Shown piece after piece: positions 33,488-45,303 of a stretch of 64,000 bases of DNA; position 1 is the first letter of the stretch, and every line of letters starts with the position of its first letter. The notes below the pieces were generated by a model. It had not been told where the DNA came from and searched no databases. It saw nothing but the letters and a program-made list of their open reading frames with translations. The position numbers and the translations under genes were made by a program. The DNA is from Margaritispora aquatica (Eukaryota; Ascomycota; Leotiomycetes; Helotiales; Discinellaceae), in the NCBI GenBank assembly GCA_007644065.1, contig VJWN01000001.1, positions 1,936,340 through 2,000,339 of the forward strand, read 5' to 3'.

Positions 33488-35531
33488 TCAGATCACACTT
33501 CCCACCAAACTCTGCTTCCTCGTCCTATGCTTCCACAACCTCTTCAATCCACCACTCCTCTCCTCCCTGTCATCCCCATACACACTCCCGTCTCTCGCAG
33601 TCCCAAACTCTGCACCAACACCCAGGAGCTGATCGAAATCCGTCGCCACCGTCGGCGGACCACCATGTCCACGATCCGGCCTCCTGGGAGTTGGGACCCG
33701 GACATGAAAATTCGCCGCTTCTTCACCAGCAGCACCACCACCACCACCAACATGGTAATCAGCACCGAACCCTCGCCCTACAAGCGAAGTCTCAGACCTG
33801 CCACTGACGCTTCCAAATGCATAATTAGGCGTTCCCGTACCCGTTCTAGTAGGAGGCCGTGTTGAGTTCGGCGTAGGCGGGAACCCATTCATCATCGCTG
33901 CGCCAGGACTAGTATCATCATCACGACCCATCATCATCTGACCCAAGAACTGACGCTCAGCAGATAACTTTTCCTCTCTCGCGCGAATAGGCATTTGATT
34001 CTCTCTCAATCTCGGGACCACCTGTGCAGGATACAGTGGCGACGCCACGCTGGGTGCGATGAACTCTTCCCGCAAAAATGCAATCAAGGTGTCCAAATTC
34101 GCGATCGTAGTCATCGCCCCCATCGAAACACGCACGACGCCTGTGGGCTTCCCCCTTATAATTTCGGTGCCCGTATCTTGCGCCGCACTACACCGATGAC
34201 CGTCGGCCCAGAGACGGCGGATGTGCCAGTCTTCAAAACCCAAGTACGTGGCGACGCCGCCTGGGTTGCACAGCTGACCTGCCCGCACGAAGATCTTGCG
34301 CTCGTTGGCGAGGGTCTCGACGATGGAGGTGTAGGGCACGTATTTGCCATCTGGTGTTTGGACATTGAATGCGATTGTTGCACCTTGAGTCGCAGAATCT
34401 CCGTACGTCGCTTCTTTGGTGTTGTAGATCGTGCAGAGAGGACTGCCATTTGGATGTTTGAGTGAGGTGAGTTGATCGTGAAGCCGCTTGCCGAGATAGC
34501 TTGTGTGGTGAGATATGGTTGCCATGCAGTTGTAACCGTAGAGACGGCGATGTGTATCGATGGCTGCATTCAAGGCAAGTATGCTGTGAAATGGAAGGGT
34601 ACCGTCCTCTAAACTTTCGTGGAGCGTTTCGCGAAACTTAAACCACGGATTGCTTCCTAGAACCGTGACGACCTGAACTGTTCCACCTCCAAAGTACTTT
34701 CGTCCCCATTGCAGAATATTACCAGATGATTTACGCACAATGAGACCTCCCAGGTCCGGGTATCCAAAGATTTTATAGAACGAAAGAGCTGTGAAGTCTG
34801 GTGCTAGTTCAGGATCCCGAAAGACATCGTTCAGAGGACAAGTTGTCGCTAGTGCTGCAGCGTCAAGGAGCGAGTATGTGTCACGGTGCTGTGGATAAGT
34901 CGAGTTTCGTAACCTACCAGTCCAGCTGAGAGGTAGACGACGTCCTGTCATATTCGACTGGCCTGGGTATGCAAAGAGACCAACTTTAGTCGAACCATTA
35001 TGTGCTGATTTGCCGCTCAACCATCGTTCTACCTCAGCATCGTTTCGAAAGCAGTGATGATCTCCACCTGCAGTTTCCCGAACCCCCACAAGACTGTTAT
35101 GCGCATCCACATGGTAGAAGTACCGAAAGCCATCAACCTCGCCATTAGAATCCCGATTCGAGTTACCTAAATCCTTGAAGGACTCCATCACCAACTTTAT
35201 GGCAGCCGTGGCGTTGGCTACAAAGACCAGATCGAAGTGTTCCGGATCAGCGCCAAAGAACTCCAATGTCTTGATCCTGGTCTCATCTACCATCCTTCCT
35301 GATAACATGGCTGGGTCGGATGCTGAATGCGGATTGCCGTAGAGATTAGACACCAAGTCTGCTGCTACTGTTTCGACGAGAGATTTGGCGTATATTGTGG
35401 TTCCACCATGATCGAGATATGTGGTTCCTTTATTATGTTAGTTTGCAAAACCAAGGAGCACATGAGAGCTTGCCTTCGAGCATAGGGTATTCTAAGTGCT
35501 GGAAAATCTCAACATTAGAATTGTACGACAT
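33488..35531 (-). CDS. class V aminotransferase-fold protein, molybdenum-cofactor-sulfurase-like
   Basis: PLP-dependent enzyme resembling the NifS-like N-terminal half of Moco sulfurase, which uses cysteine as sulfur donor. Exons 35531-35474 and 35427-33488 give 665 residues. The 46-nt intron is GC-AG type (GAAG/GCAAGC...AAAG), needed to reach the conserved start YLDHGGTT. Visible elements: SNLYGNPHSASDPA, FVANATAAIKLVMESF, a DAHNSLVGVRE segment, the PLP-binding Lys in LSFYKIFGYPDLGGLIV (about residue 238), and FVRAGQLCNPGGV with the persulfide-type Cys. After about residue 490 the protein does not continue into a MOSC domain. It changes to low-complexity Pro/Gly/Arg sequence (RPPTRTGTGTPNYAFGSVSG, GGGGGAAGEEAANFHVRVPT). 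It is therefore a sulfurase-like paralogue rather than the standard two-domain enzyme. Confidence 0.85.
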
Positions 35532-36628
35532 TGTCAATGAGCTCAGTGCTCTAGAAGGTATGCAAATTAAGTATCCTTAGACTTGATATGTGTTATAGAT
35601 ATTATGAGATAAAGGGATGCTTGCGTGACGATTTATATATAAGGGTTCAACCAGTGTCTACTTGTATACAATTCTGTTGCATGACAACAAGCTGCAACCA
35701 AGGAAACGAACGGCATAACCGAATACTAGCCCTGGCTCGTAGGAGCAGACCGACATTATCTGGAGAAATGTCCGTTGAGTTGATACCGTGGCTGAGAGTA
35801 CTTAGCACAATTGGTCCTTTCAATCTTGTTCTAGAAGCTCTTTTCACAGTCAATGAGATGTATTGGTGAAAGCTTACGAGAGTCGAGCATAATCTAGTGG
35901 GTTACAAAGAACAATACCAGTAGATGTGGGTTCTATCAGCCATTCTGAAACTGCGCCTCATGCCAAATCGCTTTTGCAGGCATTAAATACGCGATGACTC
36001 CAGATTTATTTTCTGCATCTTGGAGGAGCCCTCCGTCAGGTCGCCGAGCATTCCATTGGAAGCTGGAGTTTACCAATCACATGACCTCATAAATGGCTGA
36101 GGTCGGCGACCTGAAATGCCTGGTGAGGCAGATTCCTTGGCTAACACTCAAGACCATATCCAATCCCAGCAATATAAAGCGAGAAAAGCCGGGGAAGGAT
36201 CATAACTCCCCTTCCTACTCGTCTAACAGGCTGTTGGCTAATCACGGTGCAGCAAAAGTTAGCTCCACAATGTAAGCACGGCCATAGCCGATAAAGTTGA
36301 TTAGCCACCACAGAAGGACACTTGGCACCAAAATTTGGTCTCGCTTGTCGTAATATGTGCATGAAAGCGATGCAATGCCATAGCTCCAACGGAAAGGCCT
36401 GCATCGATGTTGGATAATGACGATGGCGATCGTTGCAATAGCTGGTAAGATAATCGTAGAGCAAGATACCTGTGGGGAAAAAAAAAAGAAAACTCGCAAA
36501 CATAATCAGAAGAACAGGAGTAACGTCAAATTTTCATGCCTTGTACCTGCTGCTTCTACTCATCAACACTTAAACTCGTCCAGATATTCAATTTTGAAGA
36601 GGATATTTTCGCATCATCAAATTATTCC
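35532..36628. other. intergenic, nothing assigned
   Basis: Lies between the sulfurase-like gene and the DUF7580-like gene (both minus), so it holds the promoter of the former and the 3-prime end of the latter. Overlapping ORFs on both strands (35588-35869, 36141-36503) mirror each other and carry no motif. A poly-A run sits at about 36479-36491. Confidence 0.35.
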
Positions 36629-38732
36629 TCATGCTGCAGCCGCCCACCTGTTGTTGATCTTTTCCAACGGTTCAACAACGCTGTAGTATACTGCTTGTGT
36701 GAACTTTTTGCTTTCCCAATCAGCCTTCTCATCAAATATACAAAAGACGCAACATTTGATGATATGCTCTAAAGCAGGGTCTTCTTCACAAACAGTCTCG
36801 GCCCAATCTCGTGCAGTCATGTAATCCGTTGAATCGTGGGCCTTGCCATCAGGACCAAGATAGCATTTACGGAACTCCTGCTTTTCAATCACTTGACCGA
36901 AACAGAGCTCAAGGAGAACGATTCCTAAGTTGCTCAGGCTGTTCCGCGCTGCAAACCGTGATGCTGCTACTGGGTTATTAGCAGCTACAGGATTAGAATT
37001 CGAGATCATTTTCGAGGTGAATGTATGGCGTATATACGGATGCTCTAGGTTGATGTCACCTGCTCCATTCTTGTGGAACAGAATATCTCTTTTGTCCAGC
37101 TTCTGAGACAGCCACGGAGTGGATTGGAGTTGCAGAACAGATGATGCAAGAATACAAGCGATTTTGTATCTTTGTCGTCGGCTCAATGTTGGCACTCCTT
37201 GCCCCTGAAGCATTTCATCAAGAGTTGTTAGTGAGTCTTGGTGGGAAGCTATCTGACTTCCCTGAAGACTGGTAACCTCATAACAGCATTCATCCTCGTA
37301 TTTGAGATGCCGCAGGCCATTAAATAGTGTTCCAGCGCGAAGCTCCAAGCATAAATCTTCAATTGCGGTACTGGTGCCATCAAAGTGTGACTGACTTTCG
37401 ATCTCTGGCATAGAAACGATTCCTATTACTGGACTTGCAACAGGTTGAAGCGCAGCAGAAAGCTCGATTGGAGAGTCTACACACGGAACTTGCATACGAA
37501 CAGACTTTTTAGGTCTCCGAGACCTTGACAGCCAGCTTCTAGTTATACCTGTGAGCTAGATTTAGGACTATTGCACAATCAAGCTTACCTTGAGGCCGAT
37601 TCTGCCAATAAAATCTCTGTCCCGCTTCCACAAGGAACGCTCGTGTTTGTGGACTGTCTAGACTGGCTTCTAGAGAACATGTCCCTGAAACCGCTCTGTA
37701 ATGATGCAGCTGAGGAACTAGATACCGATGGTGTTAATACAGGCCGCGTAGCAATAGTTAGTTGAGATGAAGGCTTGTATTCGAAATTTCGTCTTAAATG
37801 ATCCGTAGATGTCATCGAAGACTCGATCGAAAGGCTGGGCGACGGAGTACAACTTGGCGAATGTTCTTTCTTCTTTTTCAAGCTTATTGCCATCTCTCGA
37901 CGGTACATTGCAGTTGTGCCCGTTTCATTGGGGATGTCAAATGCCATATTAAAAGGGGATGGCCAGTCTCCAGTACTCCTGCATTCGAGTTGCAGATCTC
38001 CTTGATGTGGTTCCACACAACTACACTTCCAACTGTTTTTGACCGCTAAATGAAGACTGCCTGCATGTTTGCGGATAGATTCAAAAACAGTTCCCCACGA
38101 TGTATCTTTTCGAGTAACCTTGAGGCTTTCTAGCTTGTCGCTTGAGTCCAGTAGCTCTCGTAGCTTTCGATTATGGTTTTCGAGAGATTCGAGAGTTCGT
38201 ACACCACGTTTGCTGAAGCTCAACCGAATGCGCTTGAGCTGATAGTCCCATCGGCTGGCCCCTTCATCTGCCCAGTTAACCTACCCACGGAGGATTAGTC
38301 TCTAGACAGGCTAGCTTGGGAGACAGAAACCGAAAGATTCCCCACCCTGCCATTCTTCAAGGAAAGAATGCTTTCCATTTCTGCCATCAGCACTCCCATT
38401 GTATTGAGAGTACTAAGATATGCATCATATGAAGCACCCAGCCTGCTCTTCAATGCCTCGACCAGTCCCTTGCTTTGCCAACCTGCGTATTCTGGACATG
38501 TCATAAGTAAATGTAATTCCTCGTGCGGTACATCCGCGGATATCAGAAAACGCTCTAACATCTGGTAGAAGAGTTGTTTTTCAATATCCACAGCATCAAT
38601 GAACGCGATGAAGTCTTTTCGAAACCTCTTCCATTTCAGCAGTGGCTCGAAGCCGTCCTTGTAATGCTCTGCAGCACTTATCAGGAGAGGAAATGATCCT
38701 AATAGGAGACCAACAACCTCAATTCCAGACAT
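36629..38732 (-). CDS. DUF7580-type fungal protein (NLR/STAND-associated family)
   Basis: Three exons (38732-38346, 38280-37589, 37538-36629; introns 65 and 50 nt) give 662 residues. The start MSGIEVVGLLLGSFPLLISA and the following FKRxxKxFIxFIDAVDIEK-like helix are the hallmark of this common fungal family. LKRIRLSFSKRGVRTLESLE, then HNRKLRELLDSSDKLESLK, continue it. The C-terminal half, RRQRYKIACILASSVLQLQS, then TPWL and NLGIVLLELCFGQVIEK, resembles a degenerate protein-kinase C-lobe. A Ser/Thr-rich linker separates the halves. Molecular function is unknown. Membership beside HET-like genes suggests, by context only, a recognition or signalling role. Confidence 0.82.
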
Positions 38733-39195
38733 ATTGAGCAAGCGCTCACCACTAGCACGAGAACAAGACTCTAGGTGTAATATTACAATAGAGTTAGTGA
38801 GCTACACTCATAGCAGTTGTGAGGCCCAGCAGCTGAAAATGAGAGCGGGGCATGTTCGGTGTAAAGATGATCCTGCCCCTGCAGTTGCATGGATGATCAG
38901 GCTCTTGAACTCATGAAGCATTCTGCACATAACAAAGGATATCTGCGATGCGATAGTGGTGGTGAAAGTGTTTCGCTCGTTGCGTGCTTGCGTTGACGTT
39001 TCATCTTCCAAAATATCAACGGTTGATGGCTTGATGGCTTCCCCACCATCGCTCGGGGGACGAGACACTAGCTCCAGTGGGTCATCCCGTGACTTGAATC
39101 TAATCCCCCTACCTACCTTGCCCTACTTGCCTATCTTACCTAACCTACCTCATACACTATTTCTATGCGCTGTCTATACCTAAATTGCATCTATT
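38733..39195. other. divergent spacer
   Basis: Between the DUF7580 gene (minus) and the zinc-finger gene (plus). A pyrimidine-rich tract with repeated CCTACCT/TTACCTA words runs from about 39108 to 39157. ORFs 38808-39068 minus and 38956-39183 plus overlap in antisense and look fortuitous. The first exon of the zinc-finger gene may be hidden here. Confidence 0.35.
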
Positions 39196-42100
39196 CCAAT
39201 AGCTGACGTTTACATCTTAGTCCCTTCTTCGCTCAATCATGCTGGCAAGCCTTCTACTTCTATCTATACCAGCTGCAAAAGTTGTTTGAACCGATATGTT
39301 ACTTTGAGTGATGCTTTAAGTGTTGCAACTCCAGAAAGTGCTCTTACTATCGCCTTCGAGCAAGAAACTTCTCTTGCATTCATTGAGGATGCTTGTGTAC
39401 GATTCAAAGCATGGGCTATCAGTATTGCTGCTTTTCAGCAGAGCCATTTACCGAGTTCACTTGACTCGAGGCTAAAGGAAGCCACTGCCATTCGACAAAG
39501 GATACTTAAAATTCTAGCCGAACTCGAAGTATCACTCCAGACAGGTATAGCCAACACTCGTGTTGCTTGCACGCTTCAGTACTAGTGGCTAACATCAGAC
39601 GGCTAGCGTTGCTCATCGTTACTGGTATCGAACCAAATGAAACATGGGACGCCAATTCTCATGGTGATTCTGACGAAGATGGTGAAGAAGGTGATGATAA
39701 GGTGGTCGTCGAAACCTCGGAATTGAAAGAGCTATTTTCGGCAATCCAAGCTGCGAACAGTAGTTTGATGAAACTCTCACTAGTTATTCGGACCTCACCC
39801 AATCGTGATGACTATCTCAAAGCTGCTACACGCTACAATTTAGATTCTGTTTGGGATATTGGTCATGTGAAAGAGAAGCATGGAAATACCAAACGAAAAC
39901 AAGACTGGCTGCTAGGTCGTCTGGGTAAGTCGATTACTCGACGTCGCCAATATTTGCGATATCGAGAGGACCATCATTGGAAGCTCGCTCAAGACTGGGA
40001 TACTATTCCGAAAGTTGAAGGAGGACAAGAAGCTGCAAGAACTATCGCTCACACAAAAGCGACGACTTTCGTCGAGGTCAAGCCCTTACCTGGACATGAA
40101 GGATCGGAGTTCGGCGGGTCATTTGGATCTCAAACTTCCTACGACCCGACTATAATAGGAGAACCGGAGAGGGTTACCAAATTGACGGTTCCTCGACCAC
40201 CAAAAAATGCCTTCGAAGGAGTCCCATTCGTCTATGGAGAGCCATTCCAGTGTCCATATTGTTATACTGAGCAAACAGTGAAGAATAAGACAGCATGGAA
40301 GTATGACGCCGCCACTTTTCAATCTTTCAAATCCCACTCAAGTCAATTCACTGAATACTAATCTTCAATCAGGAAACACGTCTTCCGCGATTTGAAACCG
40401 TATGTTTGTACGTTCAAAGAATGTGACTTGAAGATGTTTAAGAGTCGCAACGAATGGTTTGCTCATGAGCTTCAAAATCACAGACGAGAGTGGATGTGTC
40501 CATCATGTCCATACGCTTCTCGCAACAGATCAATGTTTCAGAGCCATCTCACTTCAGAGCACAGTCTAAAAATCTCAGGCTCTGAATTGGAGGCCTTGAT
40601 CTTGCAAAGCGAGGAACCAGTTGATCGTATCCCGATATCAGCTTGCGTGCTCTGCGATGACTGGGAGACGGCTCTGTTAAGTACTAGTCAGGATGCAAAA
40701 TGTTCATTTTTGCACGATGGTGTCGTTGTCGAACCATATGTGACACTTGGTCAATTTCGGCGACATCTTGGACGACACATGGAACAGCTAGCTTTGTTTG
40801 CATTACCCAGACATAAAGACGAGGGGATGGACGACGACAGCGTGGAAGAGAGTGGCTCGGAAAATGACCTCGAAGCTGGCGTTGCCGTATTAGAAGCTCT
40901 GAACAAGGTCTCTGAGCATGAGAAAGATATTAATCCCCGGGTAAAGCAAATGATTCAATTGAAAAGTTTGGTCGACAGTCAGAAGGCGCGCTTCTTAGAG
41001 GCCATTCTCATATGGTCTAATTTGGAACTCGAGCTGAACGCCACAGACTTCACTCGTACGCTCAACGACAGGATCTTCGGTGTTTACGAAGTTCTCGGAA
41101 CAGAAGCAAATTATCGATTAGCTTTCTCTTCCAACAACCAACCAAATGAAATGGATATTATGGCCTATGAGCGAACTTTGCTAGATTTGACGCGATTAGT
41201 TGATGATGTTATGTCACGTATAGATTGGCTGGAAAAAACACCACGAAAAATCAATCAGCATTCAGCATATACTGAAGTTGAGTACACTAATCTTCCCAAA
41301 GAAGAATTAAATCGCGAAGAAAATTTAGATACAGGTACCAAGAAAACTGTGGCTAATACGACCAGCCGCTCAAGCATCCAGGAAACCCACCAAACTCCGG
41401 ATGATATCCATCCTCACGGTCAGCCTGGCTCGGAAATACTATCCGTTGATAGTGCGGAGGCTAGGTCAAAAAATCTCATCGCTCGTAGCAACCCCGAAGC
41501 TATAAGCCAGTTAGTGAGAGAGGACAAAATGACACGTTTGGTTCCGGAGACATCAGCTCTAATAGACGATACAGACGCTATGGCTTTAATTTGTCATACA
41601 TGCCAGCCGTCAAAGGTATGTGTTTCATACAATAGTGAGACCAGTTTGTTTTATTAACGCTCGACCAGGTGTTCACGAGGGCAGGAGATCTTAGGTACAA
41701 GTAGCAATCCTGTTATGATATCTTATAATTAACCCAACTTAGACGCCACAACTCTTATTCTCATGTACAGTCCGGATTTCTATGCCCGGTGGAGGGCTGT
41801 GGGCAAGCTTTTCGAAAGCATTATAAGATGGCCCTACATATCAGTTGTGCACAGTAAGCTAAGCACACACATATTTGATCATCGTCAAGCATAATACTAA
41901 TAAAGATTAGTGCTTATGAGGGTGAGACGAATGATGAGTGGAGTACTTTATCTACAGATGATAAAGATGACATTCAAGAGGGACCTCAAAATCTCAACAG
42001 TCCCCAACCAGAGACCACTCTATTCGAGCACCCGATTAGGACAACTGACAATGAGAGACTTGAAGTCATCGAGTCCAGTGCGAAGGTGTTGATTGCAATT

Positions 42101-43893
42101 AAGGCTTTCATCGCTGATCCTGCCAAGGCTCGACAGTCTAATTATGGACTAATATTGAAGAATGCATTGACCAACGTTATTGCAGATCAAGATTCCATGG
42201 CGGAAATTGACATCCGTCGCCAGACACATTGGAAAAATGTAAGGAGAGAATCACAGCGTCTGCTGGAGTCTCTGAATGTGGTAATACAAGAAACTCAATT
42301 GGCTGAAGATAGTTTGATGCCTAATGTTCGCGATCGGTCAAAATTTCATGACAAAATAGATGATGTAGTATCCGTGTCAAGGGTCCAAACGTTTCTTAGT
42401 ACAGATCTTGATCGAATAAAGCCGGCCCCGATTGAGAGGAGTAGTTGGATCGTCGATAATGATGAGAGAAGAAAGCCAATGTCGGCTCAAGAAGAGGTTG
42501 CGATTGAAGATACTCTTGTTAGCTCTATTTTGGACACCGAGCAAGTTGATTCCAAAACACTTGACAAGGGCAAGGGGATAGACAACTCTAGTAAGAAGGT
42601 GTCTGAGAGCGGAAATTCACAGAAACGAGCACTGTATAACACCACGGGTCATCTTGCTCGTCAAGAAGATTTGGTTGGAGAATATCAGATAGTTGACGTT
42701 CGAGATATCTCACACCTAAATCCCCACGCTCAGCGGTACATCAGTACTGATAAGGCGACCTTGTCACAAGAGTCACCAGTGGATCAATCTACCGGACCGT
42801 TGCAGCAGCGGCAGTTCGGAGATGGAATGGAGTTGGAAGGGTTTGATGACTTGCCAACGTCTCCTGAGTTGGAGCAGCGATTCATGAAAACACCAAAAGG
42901 GCAAGGTGCACCTCAATCGTGGTCTCTTGATAAACAAGCTGATCAAACTGTTTCTAAGGCGCAATCAGCCACCCGCAGGGTTGATGTTGAAGACGAAGAA
43001 TATGACGTGTTGGATCGTGGGCAAGACAGGCTTGGCGACATCTGACTTCTTTTCCACAAATTCGAACATTCGTACTGGCTTTCAACCTTCACCTATGAGG
43101 CCAACGCCAATGTCTAACCCTTTTGCACCACTGTCTGAAACTCCTGATAATGACCCCCTGGGCACCGCATCACCTCAATCCCAGCATGTCCTATTCCCAA
43201 AGACGCCGTCACCTCCCGTGGCTGAAGGACCAAATCCTCGTCATGCGAGCGTCTATTTCAAAGATGCTATCGGTCGAAAATTTGACTTCCCTTACGAATT
43301 AGCTTGCAAATGGAAGGCGAGTCGAAGCATTCCTTCAAATATCTTGCTGATAAATGCTAACTCTTTCAAAGGGAATGGAAGAGTTGATCAAGGAAGCGTT
43401 CTTGCACGTTGACGAGATTAAGGCCCACGTTACTGCTGGTCATTATGACTTGATAGGCCCCAATGGCGAGATCATACTGCCACAAATTTGGGACGTGATG
43501 ATTGAACCAGGCTGGTCCATCACCATGCACATGTGGCCGATACCTGATACTACTCAATGGAGAGCTTCAGACAGACATGCTGGTCAAGCAGTCCCACCGC
43601 CGCCACCTGATTATTTGGGTCCTAGTCCGCCACCATCTCGCCTGTCTCGACCGAACTCGCCCAACACGGATACTGAATCGAATCAAAAATCTTATAATAC
43701 CCTCATTGGAAAGAAAAAGAAAGATTCGAGGAAAGCTAAACGTGGTGCTGGTAGTCCTATGCTAGATTTCATGAGTGGCAAACCAAACACAGCCAGAAAG
43801 AGCTCAAAAGAGGAAACGAGCAGACCCTCGGAACCATTTGCTGCCCAGCTAAGGTCTATATCAGATGCGTCAGCACTAGAGCTAGAGCTATAG
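39196..43893 (+). CDS. C2H2 zinc-finger protein with C-terminal ubiquitin-like domain
   Basis: Large gene of a fungal-expanded family. Frame is open from before 39200, but no in-frame ATG is seen, so a first exon is missing from my model. Exons: to 39544, 39586-40300, 40373-41615, 41669-41694, 41743-41853, 41911-about 43013, frame shift, to 43316, 43372-43893. Order: helical N-terminal domain (FKAWAISIAAFQQ), CPYC near 40250, CTFKECDLKMFKSRNEWFAH, CPSCPYASRNRSMFQSHLTS, then a second finger pair made by splicing (CHTCQPSKVFTRAGDLRRHN; LCPVEGCGQAFRKHYKMALH). After an acidic linker comes the ubiquitin-like domain (ASVYFKDAIGRKFDFPYELA to HYDLIGPNGEIILPQIWDV and WSITMHMWPIPD). A polyPro and Lys-rich tail follows. 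Intron 43317-43371 uses a GC donor. Near 43,013 the frame changes by one base without a clear intron, so the allele may be broken. Confidence 0.72.
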
Positions 43894-43917
43894 AAGGGGT
43901 CAAAGGATATGAGTTGA

Positions 43918-44226
43918 TTGTTGAATCTGGTTGTAGACAAACTCCCTCCAGATCCTGCAAGTGGGGTTATCAACGAGATTGATGCGCATTTTCGAACAAA
44001 CTTACTACTTGCATGCATTAAATTCGCGACTACACTTCCTAAAGAGCGAAAGGCAAAGGCGGCAAGTTACAGGTTCTTAAGCGCAGCAGCCAATTGTATA
44101 TTGCTAAAGCTGGATATGATCGAGCCGAGCAATCAAGAGATACAAGACCAAAGATGCGCGTTGTTAAAGGAGGTTGATGGTATGATGAGAGGCCTAGAAG
44201 CTGTTATGTCTGCTTCAATACTTTGA
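43918..44226 (+). pseudogene. orphan open frame downstream of the zinc-finger gene
   Basis: About 100 codons of protein-like sequence (VVDKLPPDPASGVINEIDAH; CIKFATTLPKERKAKAASYR; EIQDQRCALLKEVDGMMRGL) begin 24 nt after the stop of the preceding gene. They have no ATG until codon 67 and no acceptor linking them upstream. Possibly a lost terminal exon of the preceding gene or the remnant of another. Family not recognised. Confidence 0.35.
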
Positions 44227-44711
44227 GCATTTCGCGTGTGATATTTAATCTCAGATATTTGAGGATCAGCTACAATCACTAAACGCAACAGGCTACTCTT
44301 CTTAGCGCGGGCATTCATGACAATGCGAAATCTCTTGTATGGAAATCATCAATATTCTTACAAGCCACATGACGAACTTCCACCAGAATACCTAATGGAA
44401 GTCGCTCTGTCAAACAACCAATAAGATATCTGTTTACACTACCTGGAATCTCAATTAAAGCCTCAATTTTTTTACAATCACTCTGGTAATAGAGAAATGT
44501 TTCTTATTTCCTGCATTGAGCATAACTGCCAAGAGTAGTAACATCCAGGATTGAGTAATCTTACGTTCGTATATATCCCACGAATCTAGTCGCACAAATG
44601 CACCCTAAAATCTCGATAAAAAAGCTCAAAAACCCCTCCAAATCACAGCCGTCAACCATAAATCTTCTCAAAAAGAAGCCAGCCAAGCAAAGCACACCCA
44701 GCGGTAACAAC
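44227..44711. other. intergenic
   Basis: Spacer between the orphan frame and the 3-prime end of the minus-strand secreted-protein gene. A small ORF (44598-44789 plus) is antisense to the last exons of that gene and is rejected. Confidence 0.35.
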
Positions 44712-45303
44712 CTAGCTCGTCAAGACATAACTAGCGCCTGCCTCTTGGCAATACGCATTGATCTGTACGCACACTTATCAGCACGATAATTATGAGAAGA
44801 GCAAGATAGCTTACCTCGTTACCGCCCAGATGCTCGGCTGCTGAGTTACATAGTTTCGTGCTTTTATAATCGACCTTGTGGCTTGATTAACGGCTTTTTC
44901 CAGAGTTCAATCTTTGGGAAAGAGAGTGGGCAGTGATGGAGGAGAGGAGGAGATTTGAAGAACTTACAACGATGCAATCGGGGCATGTCTCGTGCCAGTC
45001 TGAACCACCTTGACGGGCGAGATATAGAGCGCATGCTTTTACTGTAGCGTCTGTGTTATAGACATCCTAAGACGTGGGTGTCAGTTGTGTTTGTCTGCTT
45101 GATTTGCAATTGGTATGGAGGTGTAGAATGAAACAGAAATGTGAGAACGGATGTAGTAACTGCAAAGATCATCCAATGAGTTGAATGAAGAGATAGGGAC
45201 ATACACCTGCAGCTGTGCTATCTACACAAACGGCGTTGTTGTGAAGGTTTGCAAAAACGGTAGCTGAGAATGCCGCAGCGGCGAGGAGGATTGAAAGTTG
45301 CAT
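44712..45303 (-). CDS. small secreted six-cysteine protein (102 aa), candidate effector
   Basis: Four short exons, 45303-45205, 45066-44968, 44874-44815 and 44762-44712, join in frame through introns of 138, 93 and 52 nt. The first and second introns have GTATGT and GTAAGT donors. The product starts MQLSILLAAAAFSATVFANL, a typical signal peptide with cleavage expected near residue 18-19. Mature cysteines follow in NNAVCVDS, VKACALYLAR, HETCPDCIV, TKLCNSAAEHLGGNE and NAYCQEAG, six in all, so three disulfides are possible. The layout (CVDS, DVYNTDAT, CPDC, CNSAxxHxGGxE, YC) matches a widespread family of small secreted fungal proteins with unknown function. Single exons are 17-33 codons, so it is easily missed. 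All four exons use consensus sites and the total is a multiple of three, which makes the model strong. Confidence 0.82.

Noticed and set aside
33995..34465. 156-codon plus-strand ORF
   Set aside because: Lies wholly antisense to conserved parts of the sulfurase-like gene.
38808..39183. Two antisense ORFs between the DUF7580 and zinc-finger genes
   Set aside because: They overlap each other in opposite strands, lack motifs and contain simple CCTACCT-type sequence.
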